Shown: piece by piece, positions 1-6,375 of the stretch
Numbering within the stretch: position 1 is the first letter of the stretch
How the letters are laid out: every line of letters starts with the position of its first letter
Assembly (NCBI GenBank): GCA_035528275.1
Contig: DATKYV010000313.1
Location: 1 to 12,070, forward strand
Source: DATKYV01 sp035528275
GTDB taxonomy: Bacteria > Acidobacteriota > Terriglobia > UBA7540
Direction of reading: 5' to 3'
Length of the DNA stretch: 12,070 nucleotides
Position numbers and translations under genes: made by a program
The notes under the pieces: generated by a model
The model's database searches: none
The model's input: the letters and a program-made list of their open reading frames with translations, nothing else
Told to the model about the DNA's origin: nothing

Positions 1-173
1 AACGTCACCTCAAGTGCCTGGGCCCACCTCTCTAGGACTTTTAGCGATGGGACCTTGCGCCCGCATTCGACCCGGGAAACATAGGTGGAGGTTATTCCAG
101 AACGCCTTACAATGTCGGTTTGTGAGAGCTCCTTCTCAATCCTGACCTTCCGCAGCTGCTTGCCGATATCCAT
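1..173 (-). CDS. XRE-family helix-turn-helix transcriptional regulator, N-terminal part (C-terminus beyond window)
   Basis: This gene is read on the minus strand from an ATG at 173-171 and is open for 57 codons until it leaves the window. The protein begins MDIGKQLRKVRIEKELSQ. It then has the helix-turn-helix pattern of XRE/Cro-C1 proteins: a first helix ending in LSQ, then TDIVRRSGI, the recognition helix STYVSRVECGRK, then VPSLKVLERWAQAL. This is a complete HTH_3-type fold by eye, so DNA binding is well supported. The remainder is unseen, so any sensor or dimerisation domain is unknown. Short XRE proteins with this layout are, to my knowledge, common in Acidobacteria. It is divergent from proS. 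A 6-bp-arm inverted repeat lies 12 bp upstream of the start and is a candidate autoregulatory operator. No good Shine-Dalgarno is visible. The gene is less GC-rich than the plus-strand genes. Confidence 0.85.
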   Translation of the reverse strand, partial: MDIGKQLRKVRIEKELSQTDIVRRSGITSTYVSRVECGRKVPSLKVLERWAQALEVT

Positions 174-184
174 AGTTCACCAAG

Positions 185-198
185 TGCCATGAATGGCA
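185..198. promoter_or_regulatory. Inverted repeat, candidate operator of the XRE gene
   Basis: TGCCAT-GA-ATGGCA is a perfect 6-bp-arm inverted repeat with a 2-bp spacer. It lies 12 bp upstream of the XRE start codon on the minus strand. Size and position fit the short dyads bound by dimeric XRE/Cro-like repressors that repress themselves. This function is inferred from position; no experimental or comparative evidence is visible here. Confidence 0.45.
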
Positions 199-258
199 GA
201 AAACGTCAAGTCCCGAAAACACGCCTCGTGCTTGGCCTGATAGATTTACTGGGATATG

Positions 259-275
259 ATTTATATATTATAAAT
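259..275. repeat. AT-only inverted repeat in the XRE/proS gap
   Basis: ATTTATA-TAT-TATAAAT has perfect 7-bp arms and a 3-bp spacer, entirely of A and T. It is the core of the AT-rich segment and overlaps -10-like hexamers. It could be a promoter or operator element, or a chance palindrome favoured by the base composition. Confidence 0.4.
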
Positions 276-277
276 AG

Positions 278-541
278 CCATTATATTCCACACACAGTAT
301 ATACATTGTCATCACGTTTTGCAAAACGAAGCCGTTATCCTGCGTAATTTCAACAACATGCGAAATCAGGACCAAAGATTTCGAAAAACATGCCGGGAAA
401 CCTGATGGACGTGAGGAAGATGATGTCGAAACTGTTTGGACTTACAACGACCCGCTGAGGTTTCGTGGGTTTTCCTTCGATGCCGAACTCACGCCCGAGG
501 GTGAACTGACTGATCTGCTGCTCTCCAGCGCCGGCAACTGA
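278..541 (+). pseudogene. Start-less coding remnant, weakly BamE/SmpA-like C-terminus
   Basis: A plus-strand frame is open from just after a TAG at 275-277 to a TGA at 539-541 but has no ATG, GTG or TTG in frame. From about 371 it reads like real protein, including GKPDGREEDDVETVWTYND followed by LRFRGFSFDAELTPEGELTD and an LLLSSAGN end. The order G-K/x-P-D, then W-x-Y, then alternating hydrophobic strands around an F-x-F and a G-E-L turn recalls the small outer-membrane lipoprotein BamE (SmpA/OmlA). I make that comparison by eye only. No signal peptide or lipobox precedes it. An ATG at 358 lies in another frame that stops near 405, so one frameshift could have broken the gene. The third-position GC is lower than in the neighbours. 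It may instead be a chance open frame. Confidence 0.4.
315..328. promoter_or_regulatory. 14-bp perfect palindrome CGTTTTGCAAAACG, candidate protein-binding site
   Basis: CGTTTTGCAAAACG is a perfect palindrome without spacer. It is 14 bp long and symmetric about the TG/CA centre. Such a dyad is typical of sites for dimeric helix-turn-helix regulators. It lies 142 bp upstream of the XRE start and 237 bp upstream of the proS -35 box. Its half-site differs from the 185-198 repeat, so a different protein, or none, may bind it. Confidence 0.4.
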
Positions 542-564
542 AGGCGCGAGCGTTCCCCCCTTCC

Positions 565-594
565 TTGACAATTGCCCCGCCAATCCACAAGAAT
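565..594 (+). promoter_or_regulatory. Sigma70-like promoter for proS
   Basis: A perfect -35 box TTGACA at 565-570 is followed after 18 bp by AAGAAT at 589-594, which matches 4 of 6 positions of TATAAT. Transcription would start near 601 and give a leader of about 80 nt before the proS ATG at 680. The position directly upstream of the first gene of the plus-strand block supports it. The -10 is only moderate. Confidence 0.5.
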
Positions 595-665
595 GACGGG
601 TTCTTACCTCTGGCGAATGCGCTTTCGCGCCGGGGCAGCCCTTGTTTGGTGGATTCAAGGTTTAC

Positions 666-671
666 GAAAGG
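666..671 (+). promoter_or_regulatory. Ribosome binding site deciding the proS start
   Basis: GAAAGG ends 8 nt before the ATG at 680. It supports that codon over an upstream in-frame TTG at 572, which overlaps the promoter region and would add 36 residues unrelated to ProRS. Confidence 0.6.
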
Positions 672-679
672 TCGGATTC

Positions 680-2374
680 ATGCGTTGGAGTGAAGTATTC
701 ATCCCCACGTTGCGCGAGGTTCCGGCGGAAGCCGAAGCCGCCAGCCACCAGCTTCTGATGCGGGCCGGATACATCCGCCAGGTGGCGGCCGGCGTCTACG
801 CGTATCTTTACCTCGCCCAGAGATCCTTCCTCAAGATCGCTCAAATCATTCGCGAGGAGATGAACCGCATTGGCGGCCAGGAATTCTACCTGCCGGCGCT
901 GAACCCGGCGGAGCTCTGGAAGGAGTCCGGCCGGTGGGACTCCGTGGATGTGATGTTCAAGTTCAAGGACCGCACGGATCACGAGATGTGCCTGGGCATC
1001 ACCCACGAAGAGGAGATGACAAATATCGCGCGGGGCGAACTGCGCTCCTACAAACAATTGCCGCAGATTTGGTATCAAATCCAGGAAAAATTCCGCGATG
1101 AGCCGCGGCCCAAGGCCGGCCTCTTGCGCCTGCGGCAGTTCATCATGAAGGACTCTTACTCCTTCGACCTGGACGATGCCGGGCTGGACGTGAGCTACGA
1201 CAAGCACGTAGACGCTTACCGGCGCATCTTCGAGCGCTGCGGTTTGAAATTCCTGCACGTCGACGCGTATTCGGGCATGATGGGCGGCAAGGTTTCGAGC
1301 GAGTTCACCGCTCCGGCGGAATCGGGCGAAGACTGGATCGCCCACTGCGAGTGCGGCTTTGCGGCCAATCTTGAGAAGGCCGAATCGGCGCCTACTCCTT
1401 GCGCCGACCCTGCCGGCGACGCAGCTCCCGAGCCCTTCGCCACTCCCGGGCAGAAGACGATCGACGATTTGGTGAAGTTCACAGGCGAAAGCCCGGCGCG
1501 GATGATCAAGACCCTCGACTATGTGGTGGAAAGCCAGCCCCTTGTTCTCCTGTTGCGCGGCGATCACTCCCTGAGTGAAACAAAGCTTGCGGCGACGCTT
1601 GGGACCGCGGTCTTTCGTGCCGCCACCCCCGAGGAGGCGCTGGCACTGCACGGCGCCCACTTGGGATCGCTCGGACCGGTGGGCCTGAAGGGTGTGCGCA
1701 TCGTGGCCGACCGCGCCCTGGCCGGGCGCAAGAACATGATCACCGGAGCCAATCGCGACGATTTTCACCTTCGCAATGCATCGCCCGGCCGGGACTTTAC
1801 CCCGGAGTTCGCGGACATTCGCCAGGTGCAACGGGGCGATCTGTGCATTCGTTGCGGCAAGCCGCTGGTTCTGACCAAGAGCATCGAGTTGGGACACGTT
1901 TTCAAACTGGGGCGGCGGTATTCGGAGATCATGCACGCCTCGGTTCTCGACGCCAGCGGCAAGGAAGTGCCTCTGGTGATGGGCTCGTACGGCATCGGTT
2001 TGGAACGCATCCTGAGCGCCGGCGCGGAACAAAACCACGATGCCGACGGCATGTTTCTGCCGCGTTCCATGGCGCCTTTTGACGTGATTCTCACGGCCGC
2101 CAACATGGACGATGGGGCCGTCCGTTCGGCGGCGGAACTCCTATATGAGGAATTGCGCTCCCGGTCGATCGAAACGCTTTTCGATGACCGGAACGAACGG
2201 CCGGGGGTCAAGTTCAAGGATGCCGACTTGATCGGCGTTCCGTTCCGCGTGACCGTTGGTAAACGAAAGCTCGAGCAGGGGCTTGTGGAGGTCTTCGAGC
2301 GCTCGACAAAGCGGGTGCGTGATGTTAAGCTTGAAAATGCGGTGAAGTTTCTGGAGCAAGATTACCTCGGCTAG
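680..2374 (+). CDS. proS: Proline--tRNA ligase (bacterial type, with YbaK-like editing insertion)
   Basis: This 564-residue cytoplasmic class II aminoacyl-tRNA synthetase charges tRNA-Pro with proline. The length is close to E. coli ProS (572). The start MRWSEVFIPTLREVPAEAEA is typical of the family. Class II motif 2 is at about residues 137-160 (FRDE at 138-141, then RPKAG and IMKDSYSF). Motif 3, GSYGIGLERIL, is at 435-445. Residues about 250-375 form the INS/YbaK insertion that hydrolyses Ala-tRNA-Pro. Lys277 in IKTL matches the conserved editing lysine (K279 in E. coli). The anticodon-binding domain is at about 468-560. Cysteines occur as C223-x-C225 and C389-x-x-C392 on both sides of the insertion. 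The gene follows a TTGACA promoter and is the only clear non-envelope gene of the plus-strand block. The next gene starts 34 nt downstream. Nothing essential is missing. Confidence 0.97.
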   Translation: MRWSEVFIPTLREVPAEAEAASHQLLMRAGYIRQVAAGVYAYLYLAQRSFLKIAQIIREEMNRIGGQEFYLPALNPAELWKESGRWDSVDVMFKFKDRTDHEMCLGITHEEEMTNIARGELRSYKQLPQIWYQIQEKFRDEPRPKAGLLRLRQFIMKDSYSFDLDDAGLDVSYDKHVDAYRRIFERCGLKFLHVDAYSGMMGGKVSSEFTAPAESGEDWIAHCECGFAANLEKAESAPTPCADPAGDAAPEPFATPGQKTIDDLVKFTGESPARMIKTLDYVVESQPLVLLLRGDHSLSETKLAATLGTAVFRAATPEEALALHGAHLGSLGPVGLKGVRIVADRALAGRKNMITGANRDDFHLRNASPGRDFTPEFADIRQVQRGDLCIRCGKPLVLTKSIELGHVFKLGRRYSEIMHASVLDASGKEVPLVMGSYGIGLERILSAGAEQNHDADGMFLPRSMAPFDVILTAANMDDGAVRSAAELLYEELRSRSIETLFDDRNERPGVKFKDADLIGVPFRVTVGKRKLEQGLVEVFERSTKRVRDVKLENAVKFLEQDYLG

Positions 2375-2408
2375 CCCGCGGGAACCAGTGCAGACCGGGG
2401 GTACAAGC

Positions 2409-2771
2409 ATGCAACACACGGCATCGGGCAGAGGCTACCCAAAACTGATTTTCACCCTCCTGGTCCTTGGGGCCGTTGGGTACGTCGCCATCAAAGCAAT
2501 TCCTATCTACGTCCACAACTACGAGCTTCAGGACTTCATCCGCCAACTGGCCATCCGTGCGACGGTGGATCGTACCTCGGCTGAAGCCGTCCAAAACAAC
2601 ATTCTCGCCGAAGCCGAAGAGTTGGATCTTCCGATCATGCGCAGAGATGTCAAAGTCACTGTCAACAGCAACGGGGTGACAATCGAGCTCGACTACACGG
2701 TTCCCGTGGATCTCAAGGTCTACACTTGGATGCTGCACTTTACGCCTTCGGCCACGAATCGGGCGCTATAA
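2409..2771 (+). CDS. Small single-pass membrane protein, DUF4845-like
   Basis: This is a 120-residue protein with a short N-terminal tail, one hydrophobic segment at about 11-33 (PKLIFTLLVLGAVGYVAIKA) and then a soluble, probably periplasmic domain. The domain runs IPIYVHNYELQDFIRQLA, an acidic helix around 56-72, and a beta-rich end (VKVTVNSNGVTIELDYTVPV, then LKVYTW). This order of TM, P-x-Y, amphipathic helix and beta strands fits the DUF4845 family, whose function is unknown to me. The ATG at 2409 is preferred over the GTG at 2388 because GGGGG lies 7 nt before it. The stop is separated by only 3 nt from the GTG of the PBP gene, so the two are probably translationally coupled. The protein may be an accessory to that enzyme, but this rests on position only. 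Confidence 0.75.
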   Translation: MQHTASGRGYPKLIFTLLVLGAVGYVAIKAIPIYVHNYELQDFIRQLAIRATVDRTSAEAVQNNILAEAEELDLPIMRRDVKVTVNSNGVTIELDYTVPVDLKVYTWMLHFTPSATNRAL

Positions 2772-2774
2772 CCC

Positions 2775-5396
2775 GTGGCTCACCGCCGACGTCCCGCAAT
2801 CCGTAAGACTCCCAGGTTCCCAAGAACCGGCAAGTCCCCGCGCGGCAGGGGGGCGAGAGGGTGGGAAAAGGTCCTCCTCGGTCTCGGCCTGTTGGGCCTC
2901 CTGGTTTCCACGGGCGTCTTTGTTTATTACTACGTCCGATTCTCCCGAATCATAGACGCGCGCCTGAGCGGCGAGGTGTTTGATAACGCATCGCTGATAT
3001 TCTCTGCCCCCGTGGAGATTCGGGCCGGGCAGGCGATCACCTCCGAAAACGTTGAGGCGCGATTGCGCAGGGCCCTTTACACGGAGGGGAAAGGCGAGTC
3101 GGAATTCGGTTTCTATCAGCGAGAAGGGAACCAGTTGGAGGTCCATCCCGGCCCGGCATCTTTTCTGCGCGCCGAAGGGATTGGTGGAGGGCCTATCAGC
3201 CTGGGATTTCGGGACGGCCGGGTGACCTCCATCACCACGGCCGGGGAGGCGACGCCTCTCGACCAATGCTGGCTGGAACCAGAGGTGATCACCACCCTCT
3301 TTGACCGTTCGCGGACCAAGCGGCGCCTGGTTCGCTACCAGGACTTATCTCCCGTCCTCGTGAACGCCATTCTGGCCACCGAAGACCACCGGTTTTTCTC
3401 CCACCATGGGGTGAACTTCTTCCGGATCATCGCCGCGACAATCAAGGGCGTGAGAGATGACGAGCGAATTCGCGGCACCAGCACGTTGACCATGCAGCTC
3501 GCCCGCAACTTCTTTCTGACGCGTGAGCGGACGCTCGAACGGAAGGCGGCGGAGATCTTTCTGGCATTGCTCCTCGAGCAGCGGCTGAGCAAGGAGCAAA
3601 TCTTCGAGCTGTACGCCAACCAGATCTATCTGGGGCAACGCGGGAGCTTCGCGATCCACGGCGTGGGCGAAGCGGCCAGCGTCTACTTCAACAAGGACGT
3701 GGGGAGTTTGACGCTTCCCGAGGCTGCCCTGCTGGCAGGGATCATTCGCGGACCGAGTTTCTATTCTCCGGACAGGCATCCGGCGCGAGCGCTTGAGGTC
3801 CGCAATGTTGTCCTCCGCCGGATGCGGGAAGTCGGATTCATCACGCCCACCGAGGCCGACAGTGCTTCGGCGGCTCCGCTCGGTGTCACGCAGCAGAACG
3901 TCGAAGCGAACCAGGCGCCGTTCTTCGTCGACATGGTCAAGGACCGGTTGCTGGAGCAATTCTCGGAGCGCGACCTGATCTCTCAAAGTTACCGGGTCTA
4001 CACCGCGCTGGATCTCGACCTGCAACTCGCCGCGTCCGAAGCCGTGCGAACCGGCATCGCGGAAGTTGACGAGCAGCTCGGCAAGCGAAAATCGCGGAAA
4101 GACTCGCCGCCGGAACCCAACCAGCCTCAAGTGGCGCTGGTTGTGCTGGACCCGCACACAGGCGCTATCCGAGCGCTGGTTGGCGGGCGCGACTATGGCG
4201 CCAGCCAATTGAATCACGTTCTGGCGAAGCGCCAGCCGGGCTCTTCTTTTAAACCTTTCGTTTATGCCACGGCGCTGAGTTCGGCTGTGGATGGCTGGCA
4301 GCCCCTCATCACACCGACGACCATTCTTCTGGACGAGCCCACCACTTTCCAGTACGGCGATGAGCCGTATGAGCCCGAAAACTACAAGCAGGAATATCAT
4401 GGCCCGGTCACGCTGAGGGAGGCGCTGGCACATTCGCTCAACGTTGCCACCGTCCGCCTGGCGGAAATGGTGGGCTTCGATCGGGTGAGGAGGCTGGCGG
4501 TGGCCGCGGGAATCAACCATGACCTGCTCCCCACCCCCGCGATTGCGCTGGGAGCGTACGTGGCGACTCCGCTGGAAATCGCGGGGGCCTACACGATTTT
4601 TGCCAACCAGGGCCGCTACGTCGTGCCGAACTTCATCCAGAAGGTGGCTGATACTTCGGGCAAAACTTTGTGGCGGACACGAAGAGAAACGCGTGAGGTT
4701 CTCGACCCGCGCGTCAGCTACATCATGGTGAGTCTGCTGCAGAGCGTGATCAACAGCGGAACCGGAGCGGGGGTAAGGAGCCGCGGCTTCACGCTTCCTT
4801 CCGCAGGCAAGACCGGCACGTCTCACGATGGTTGGTTTGTCGGCTTCACGCCCAGCCTGCTGGCAGCGGTCTGGGTCGGCTACGACGACGACCGCGAGTT
4901 GCATCTCTCCGGGGCTTACTCGGCCCTTCCCGTATGGACCGCATTCATGAAACGTGCGGCGGAGATTCCCGCCTATCGAAACGAGGAGCCTTTTGCGGCT
5001 CCGACGGGAGTGGTTACTGCAACGATCGACACAAGAACCAACCTGCTGGCCAGCGCCGAATCTCCTTACACCCGAAACGAGGTTTTCATCGAAGGGACGG
5101 TTCCCGCCGCCGAAGGCCCGCGACCGGGCGGCGTGTTTGGAATCCTGGGCAGGATGTTTCAGCCGGGAGGGGTTCCGACGGTACCCGCCGCGGTCACTTC
5201 GCCGCCGCTGCCGCTTCCCGAAGGTGCTCCTCCTCCCGGCCAAGGGATGAACGGGCAAGTTCCACCGGAACCCCCGGAAGCACAGCCGGCAAAAAAGAAG
5301 GGCGGCGTGATCCGGAAATTTCTTTCGATTTTCAAGGGAGGCCAGTCGGAGGAGGAAAAGAAGCCGAGCCCTCCCAAGGACACAAAACAGCAGTAG
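2775..5396 (+). CDS. mrcB: Class A penicillin-binding protein, PBP1B type (bifunctional glycosyltransferase/transpeptidase)
   Basis: This 873-residue inner-membrane enzyme polymerises lipid II into glycan strands and cross-links them. It has a basic cytoplasmic tail (1-30), one TM helix (about 32-54) and a region at about 68-170 that resembles the UB2H domain of E. coli PBP1B. The GT51 domain (about 180-355) has catalytic Glu203 in ATEDHRFFSHHG, then GTSTLTMQLARN (234-245) and RKAAEIFLALLLEQRLSKEQ. The transpeptidase has all three motifs: S490-S-F-K493, S554-L-N556 and K679-T-G681. An unusual tail follows: proline-rich at about 800-840, then a basic amphipathic stretch KKKGGVIRKFLSIFKGG at 840-856. 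The GTG start lies 4 nt after the preceding stop with no clear Shine-Dalgarno, so coupling is likely. The PBP1B assignment rests on the UB2H-like region; the class A assignment is certain. Confidence 0.95.
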   Translation: MAHRRRPAIRKTPRFPRTGKSPRGRGARGWEKVLLGLGLLGLLVSTGVFVYYYVRFSRIIDARLSGEVFDNASLIFSAPVEIRAGQAITSENVEARLRRALYTEGKGESEFGFYQREGNQLEVHPGPASFLRAEGIGGGPISLGFRDGRVTSITTAGEATPLDQCWLEPEVITTLFDRSRTKRRLVRYQDLSPVLVNAILATEDHRFFSHHGVNFFRIIAATIKGVRDDERIRGTSTLTMQLARNFFLTRERTLERKAAEIFLALLLEQRLSKEQIFELYANQIYLGQRGSFAIHGVGEAASVYFNKDVGSLTLPEAALLAGIIRGPSFYSPDRHPARALEVRNVVLRRMREVGFITPTEADSASAAPLGVTQQNVEANQAPFFVDMVKDRLLEQFSERDLISQSYRVYTALDLDLQLAASEAVRTGIAEVDEQLGKRKSRKDSPPEPNQPQVALVVLDPHTGAIRALVGGRDYGASQLNHVLAKRQPGSSFKPFVYATALSSAVDGWQPLITPTTILLDEPTTFQYGDEPYEPENYKQEYHGPVTLREALAHSLNVATVRLAEMVGFDRVRRLAVAAGINHDLLPTPAIALGAYVATPLEIAGAYTIFANQGRYVVPNFIQKVADTSGKTLWRTRRETREVLDPRVSYIMVSLLQSVINSGTGAGVRSRGFTLPSAGKTGTSHDGWFVGFTPSLLAAVWVGYDDDRELHLSGAYSALPVWTAFMKRAAEIPAYRNEEPFAAPTGVVTATIDTRTNLLASAESPYTRNEVFIEGTVPAAEGPRPGGVFGILGRMFQPGGVPTVPAAVTSPPLPLPEGAPPPGQGMNGQVPPEPPEAQPAKKKGGVIRKFLSIFKGGQSEEEKKPSPPKDTKQQ

Positions 5397-5401
5397 AACG
5401 A

Positions 5402-5424
5402 AGCGCGCCAAGACCTGGTGCGCT
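5402..5424 (+). other. Intergenic stem-loop between PBP and TPR genes
   Basis: The arms AGCGCGCCA (5402-5410) and TGGTGCGCT (5416-5424) can pair over 9 bp in RNA with one central G-U wobble and a 5-nt loop. It begins 6 nt after the PBP stop codon. No T-tract follows, so it is not a standard intrinsic terminator. It could stabilise the upstream mRNA 3' end or cause partial attenuation. Confidence 0.4.
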
Positions 5425-5448
5425 CCTGCTCGAACGCGGGGGTGAACC

Positions 5449-6285
5449 ATGAAACCGAGGATTCTGCTCCAACCGGCAACGGTGACTCTGGGTCTTATCG
5501 TTGCCCTGGGCCTTTCCTTCCAGGCCGCCGGACAAGAGCCCAAGGAAACTCTCACTCAACCGGACCTTTCATCTTCCTCGCTGAGCCAGGAAACGAAATC
5601 TTCCGCTTCCGAGCCCAAGCGGGAGGTTTCCCTGGAGGACCGCGCAGACATTTTCATGGCGCGCAAGTCTTATGCTGACGCCGTGGATTACTACCAGCGC
5701 GCCATGAGGGAGGGACGAGGCTCCGACCCCAGCCTCTGGAACAAGGTTGGCATCGCCTACCAGCAGCAACTGAACTACAAAGCCGCCCGGAATGCGTACA
5801 AGAAGGCCATCAAGCTCAACAAGGTCTTTGCGGAGGCGTGGAATAATCTGGGAACGACTTACTTTCTGCAGAACAAGGCGAAGAAATCCATCAAGTACTA
5901 CCGTCAGGCCATCAAGCTGAATCCCTCGGGCGCGTCTTTCCATGTCAACCTGGGAACCTCCTTGTACAAGCGAAAGAAGATCCCCGAAGCCTTGGAAGAA
6001 TACCGGACGGCGCTGGCGCTTGACCCGAATGTCCTGACAGACCGGTCGTCCGTGGGCACGGTGTTGCAGGCTCAGGGGGCTGATCCGAAATTCTATTTCT
6101 ATCTGGCGAAGGTCTTCGCTTCGCTGGGACGACCGGCCGAGGCCGTACGGTATCTGCGTCGCGCTTTTGAGGACGGCTTCAGCAATCAGAAACAATTGGA
6201 CGAAGACCCCGATTTCCAGAAGATCAGCGAGTATCCGGCTTACGTCGAGCTGAGGAACAATCCTCCCGTTCCGATCAAGGATTAG
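5449..6285 (+). CDS. Secreted TPR-repeat protein
   Basis: This 278-residue protein has a Sec signal peptide (basic MKPR, hydrophobic core about 10-24, possible cleavage after AAG at 28). There is no lipobox cysteine, so it should be periplasmic and soluble. A low-complexity Ser/Glu-rich linker (30-60) leads into tandem tetratricopeptide repeats from about 61 to 196. Good examples are the units around AYQQQLNYKAARNAYKKAIK and LGTTYFLQNKAKKSIKYYRQ. A further TPR-like unit lies at 212-246. TPRs form a helical scaffold for protein binding; no catalytic motif is visible. GGGGGTGA just upstream gives a good ribosome site. It lies 52 nt after the PBP gene across a stem-loop, suggesting read-through and a role around peptidoglycan synthesis. 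The specific function is unknown. Confidence 0.88.
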   Translation: MKPRILLQPATVTLGLIVALGLSFQAAGQEPKETLTQPDLSSSSLSQETKSSASEPKREVSLEDRADIFMARKSYADAVDYYQRAMREGRGSDPSLWNKVGIAYQQQLNYKAARNAYKKAIKLNKVFAEAWNNLGTTYFLQNKAKKSIKYYRQAIKLNPSGASFHVNLGTSLYKRKKIPEALEEYRTALALDPNVLTDRSSVGTVLQAQGADPKFYFYLAKVFASLGRPAEAVRYLRRAFEDGFSNQKQLDEDPDFQKISEYPAYVELRNNPPVPIKD

Positions 6286-6301
6286 AACCGCCCGGTTTCA
6301 A

Positions 6302-6335
6302 CGCCCGCTCGCACGGTGATCCGGTCGAGCGGGCG
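6302..6335. other. Perfect 10-bp inverted repeat overlapping the -35 position
   Basis: CGCCCGCTCG (6302-6311) and CGAGCGGGCG (6326-6335) are perfect 10-bp arms around a 14-nt loop. It starts 17 nt after the TPR gene stop. There is no T-tract after it, so intrinsic termination is doubtful. Its right arm occupies the place where a -35 box would lie for the TATAAT at 6353-6358. It could be an operator, a factor-dependent terminator or an mRNA-end stabiliser. Confidence 0.5.
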
Positions 6336-6349
6336 CAGCTCCCCCTCGG

Positions 6350-6358
6350 TGTTATAAT
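6350..6358 (+). promoter_or_regulatory. Extended -10 promoter for the CsgG/LpoB-like TPR gene
   Basis: TG-T-TATAAT is an exact extended -10 element (TG at 6350-6351, TATAAT at 6353-6358). No -35 match exists at 16-18 bp, as expected for extended -10 promoters. Transcription should start near 6364-6366, only about 10-12 nt before the ATG at 6376. This is a second promoter inside the block. Confidence 0.6.
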
Positions 6359-6375
6359 CAGAGTTGAGTGACAGC

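Larger units (their letters stand above)
174..564. other. Intergenic region with AT-rich core, three inverted repeats and a coding remnant
   Basis: This stretch separates the minus-strand XRE gene from the proS promoter and has no intact gene. Positions about 241-310 are strikingly AT-rich, unlike the GC-rich remainder of the window. They contain several -10-like hexamers, including TATAAT read on the minus strand at 285-280 and at 272-267. None has a convincing -35 at 16-18 bp. Inverted repeats lie at 185-198, 259-275 and 315-328. An open frame without a start codon spans 278-541 and is listed separately as a probable remnant. Confidence 0.7.

Noticed and set aside
350..658. Minus-strand open frame (102 codons) between the XRE gene and proS
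   Set aside because: It runs antisense across the proS promoter and leader, has no family resemblance or ribosome site, and the plus-strand frame at 371-541 looks more protein-like.
572..679. In-frame 36-codon upstream extension of proS starting at TTG
   Set aside because: It overlaps the promoter, has no ribosome site and is not ProRS-like; the ATG at 680 has GAAAGG 8 nt upstream and begins the conserved family N-terminus.
600..679. Possible T-box or other leader riboswitch upstream of proS
   Set aside because: The predicted leader is only about 80 nt, and I see no T-box core, terminator hairpin or T-tract.
2375..2382. CCCGCGGG palindrome right after the proS stop
   Set aside because: It has no loop, so it cannot form a normal hairpin, and no T-tract follows; expected by chance in GC-rich DNA.
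3345..5555. Long minus-strand open frame (736 codons) opposite the PBP gene
   Set aside because: Same antisense shadow effect; the PBP on the plus strand has every catalytic motif.
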